From: Haloquadratum sp. J07HQX50
GTDB lineage: Archaea; Halobacteriota; Halobacteria; Halobacteriales; Haloferacaceae
Length of the DNA: 6,785 nucleotides
NCBI GenBank assembly: GCA_000416005.1
Contig: KE356563.1
Span: 52,229-59,013 of the forward strand
Direction of reading: 5' to 3'
The translations under genes and the position numbers were made by a program. Numbering within the stretch: the stretch's first letter is position 1; every line of letters starts with the position of its first letter. Of this stretch, positions 5,519 to 6,785 are shown piece by piece. A model generated the notes under the pieces. That model did not search any database and had not been told where the DNA came from. It saw only the letters and a program-made list of their open reading frames with translations.

Positions 5519-6577
5519 TCAGGACTGACGGGTAAGTTCGATGGCTGTCGCGGCGACATCCTCAACTGTCGCCCGCCAGCCACCAACGGTAATTTCACCA
5601 TCTTCTGTCGCCAATGTGAATGATGCGATTGTCGGCGGCGCAACGTCATAGTCAGCTTTGACCGGTCCACTCAGCTCGTAGTCAACGATGTAGCCTGACC
5701 AGGTATCCTCCCGCTGAGCACCCGTGCGGTGTCCGCTGACCGTCGCAACAAGCGCCTCGCCGTTATCCAAGGCAGTCCGGTGTTCAATGAGGACGCGGCG
5801 CGGGTCAAGATAGCACTTAGGCAGCGAAGCACCGTCCTGAATCCGTGCCGAAGCCGTCCAGATTGTCTCCGTATAATCTTGGAGCAGAAGCACCAGCGTT
5901 GCCTCTTGTGTAATGAGGTACGACCGCGACTCCTTGTGGGGGTGATCGCTCGCGTAAATGCCGTAGGTTCGGTCGGCGGCAACGAACGTGTCTGCCACAG
6001 CGCGAAAGTGAACAGCGAGTCTCTCCGGGAAGGTGAGTTCTGGCGGGTCCTCAGTCCCGCTTAGCAGTAAGCGAACTGTCACCCCCTCCTTGACGGCAGC
6101 CGCGACCTCAACCTTGATCTCTTGATACATCCGAAGCGGCACAGACAGTATAAGCCAACACTCAGCAGCGTCGATAGCCTGCCGGATGTGTCTCAGCGCT
6201 GTCTCCTGTCGGCTGACCATCGTCACATAGCCGTCAGTCTCGGCGTCGGTCTCCTCGTACAGATTATCGAGACCCCGACTGACGGCATCGATGCGCTGAC
6301 TAATATCGTCGATACGGCGGTGTTTCAGTTCCTCTAGCACGGGTTCAGGCGATGGCGCTGTGATCGACTTCCCCTGACCATGGGATCGGACCTCAATCAG
6401 CCCCATCTTGGCAAGGTCGTCGATCACATCGTAGATACGACCCTGGGGCACCCCCGAGATGTCGACCAAGTCTGTTGGTCGAGCCTCACCGGCCTGCACA
6501 GCTGCGATGTACGCTTCTGATTGGTACTTTGTTAGACCGAGTTCTTGCAGTTGACTGGTAAGCTCTCGATCTACCAT
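5519..6577 (-). CDS. TrmB-family sugar-responsive transcriptional regulator
   Basis: A complete 352-residue DNA-binding regulator of the TrmB family, cytoplasmic and probably dimeric. The winged helix-turn-helix occupies about residues 5-64: LGLTKYQSEAYIAAVQ, then the recognition region VPQGRIYDVIDDLAKMGLIE. A coiled coil follows (about 78-110, LEELKHRRIDDISQRIDAV), serving dimerisation. A middle domain (about 117-245) has the phospholipase-D-like fold typical of the family (YVTMVSRQETALRHIRQAID, LLLSGTEDPPE). The C-terminal ligand domain (about 270-352) ends with the hallmark ITVGGWRATVEDVAATAIEL. Length fits haloarchaeal members. Known relatives bind sugars (maltose, trehalose or glucose) and switch sugar transport, glycolysis or gluconeogenesis genes. 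The start ATG at 6577 has an AAGGAGA ribosome binding site. The gene is divergent from one starting at 6702, its most likely target, and the shared region holds inverted repeats. The ligand cannot be told from the sequence. Confidence 0.9.
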   Translation of the reverse strand: MVDRELTSQLQELGLTKYQSEAYIAAVQAGEARPTDLVDISGVPQGRIYDVIDDLAKMGLIEVRSHGQGKSITAPSPEPVLEELKHRRIDDISQRIDAVSRGLDNLYEETDAETDGYVTMVSRQETALRHIRQAIDAAECWLILSVPLRMYQEIKVEVAAAVKEGVTVRLLLSGTEDPPELTFPERLAVHFRAVADTFVAADRTYGIYASDHPHKESRSYLITQEATLVLLLQDYTETIWTASARIQDGASLPKCYLDPRRVLIEHRTALDNGEALVATVSGHRTGAQREDTWSGYIVDYELSGPVKADYDVAPPTIASFTLATEDGEITVGGWRATVEDVAATAIELTRQS

Positions 6578-6580
6578 ATA

Positions 6581-6587
6581 TCTCCTT
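6581..6587 (-). promoter_or_regulatory. Ribosome binding site of the TrmB-family gene
   Basis: AAGGAGA on the minus strand, with GGAG four bases from the ATG at 6577. It fixes this start and implies a leadered message, unlike the leaderless-type promoters elsewhere in the window. Confidence 0.6.
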
Positions 6588-6651
6588 CCAGCTCGAATAT
6601 GATCCTCATTTGAATACTATTTGATGAATGCCCGGTCAATAATCCAATTAG

Positions 6652-6673
6652 ATTCACTAAATCCCCTGTGAAT
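6652..6673. promoter_or_regulatory. Inverted repeat ATTCAC-N10-GTGAAT, candidate operator
   Basis: ATTCAC (6652-6657) and GTGAAT (6668-6673) are exact reverse complements with a ten-base gap. Half-site centres are 16 bases apart, about one and a half helical turns. The right half abuts the TATA element of the gene starting at 6702, so a bound protein would overlap the BRE/TATA region. TrmB proteins bind spaced inverted half-sites, which makes the neighbouring regulator the obvious candidate. The half-sites differ from the TACT-N(7-8)-GAGTA type I know for Halobacterium TrmB. Confidence 0.4.
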
Positions 6674-6681
6674 ATTTAAAA
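6672..6681 (+). promoter_or_regulatory. TATA element of the outgoing divergent gene
   Basis: ATATTTAAAA is centred about 25 bases upstream of the ATG at 6702, as expected for a leaderless haloarchaeal transcript. The flanking inverted repeats on either side suggest it is a controlled promoter. Confidence 0.6.
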
Positions 6682-6696
6682 CCACGCATTGTGGTT
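6680..6696. promoter_or_regulatory. Inverted repeat AACCAC-N5-GTGGTT, candidate operator between TATA and start
   Basis: AACCAC (6680-6685) and GTGGTT (6691-6696) are exact reverse complements separated by GCATT. The dyad fills the space between the TATA element and the start codon at 6702, a position where a bound repressor would block transcription initiation. The divergent TrmB-family regulator is the most likely ligand, by inference from location. Confidence 0.45.
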
Positions 6697-6701
6697 GTTA
6701 T

Positions 6702-6785
6702 ATGACTAATTTCGCAACGGTTCCGGCGGCTGACTTCGGCGAGGCTGATGTTCTCCTCTCGCCGAATGGAACCGGTGAAGGCTAC
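6702..6785 (+). CDS. N-terminus of an unidentified protein divergent from the TrmB-family regulator
   Basis: Only the first 28 codons are in the window, starting MTNFATVPAADFGEADVLLS and followed by PNGTGEGY. The acidic composition, GC-ending codons and well-placed TATA element make it a real gene. There is no signal peptide, lipobox or twin-arginine motif, so the product is probably cytoplasmic. The fragment is too short to name a family. Because TrmB regulators usually sit beside the sugar genes they control, a role in carbohydrate uptake or breakdown is a reasonable guess but no more. Confidence 0.7.
   Translation, partial: MTNFATVPAADFGEADVLLSPNGTGEGY

Overview
The window looks like a piece of a haloarchaeal chromosome with moderate base composition and low coding density. 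The evidence is acidic proteins, a haloarchaeal-type TrmB regulator, a haloarchaeal photolyase/cryptochrome, a small CxxC zinc-ribbon protein, TATA-like elements about 25-28 bases upstream of several start codons (leaderless-type promoters), and the relic of an IS1341-type (IS200/IS605) element. A Haloquadratum-like organism would fit the composition and the long gene-poor stretches, but that is inference.

Left part (1-2600). A voltage-gated potassium channel gene enters from the left edge on the minus strand. It is broken by a frameshift near position 480: S1 lies in one frame, and S2-S6 with the pore lie in another. About 1.4 kb follows without a recognisable gene. It includes a GC-rich patch with an unidentified minus-strand reading frame and a few inverted repeats. 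Next comes a decayed tnpB (1992-2359, minus), with tandem stops, frame changes, an apparent internal deletion, and a degenerate terminal stem-loop that marks the element end.

Middle part (2570-5518). An intact plus-strand photolyase/cryptochrome gene (2603-4252) faces a minus-strand gene for a 44-residue protein with two CxxC knuckles (4508-4642). That small gene appears to be preceded by another small acidic ORF (4668-4886) that weakly resembles a HalOD1 output domain. The photolyase gene has a puzzling start. The expected initiation codon of the conserved domain reads ATA, and the frame continues upstream to a GTG that has a well-placed TATA element. Positions 4887-5518 hold no supported gene, only possible terminator stems.

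Right part (5519-6785). A complete TrmB-family sugar-responsive regulator (minus) is divergent from a gene that starts at 6702 and runs off the window. The intergenic region carries two perfect inverted repeats that flank or overlap the TATA element of the outgoing gene, a natural arrangement for control by the TrmB protein.

I see no defence island, CRISPR array, RNA gene or clear new multi-gene system. The most useful points are the unlisted small zinc-ribbon gene and its partner, the TrmB operator candidates, the two decayed genes, and the photolyase start problem.
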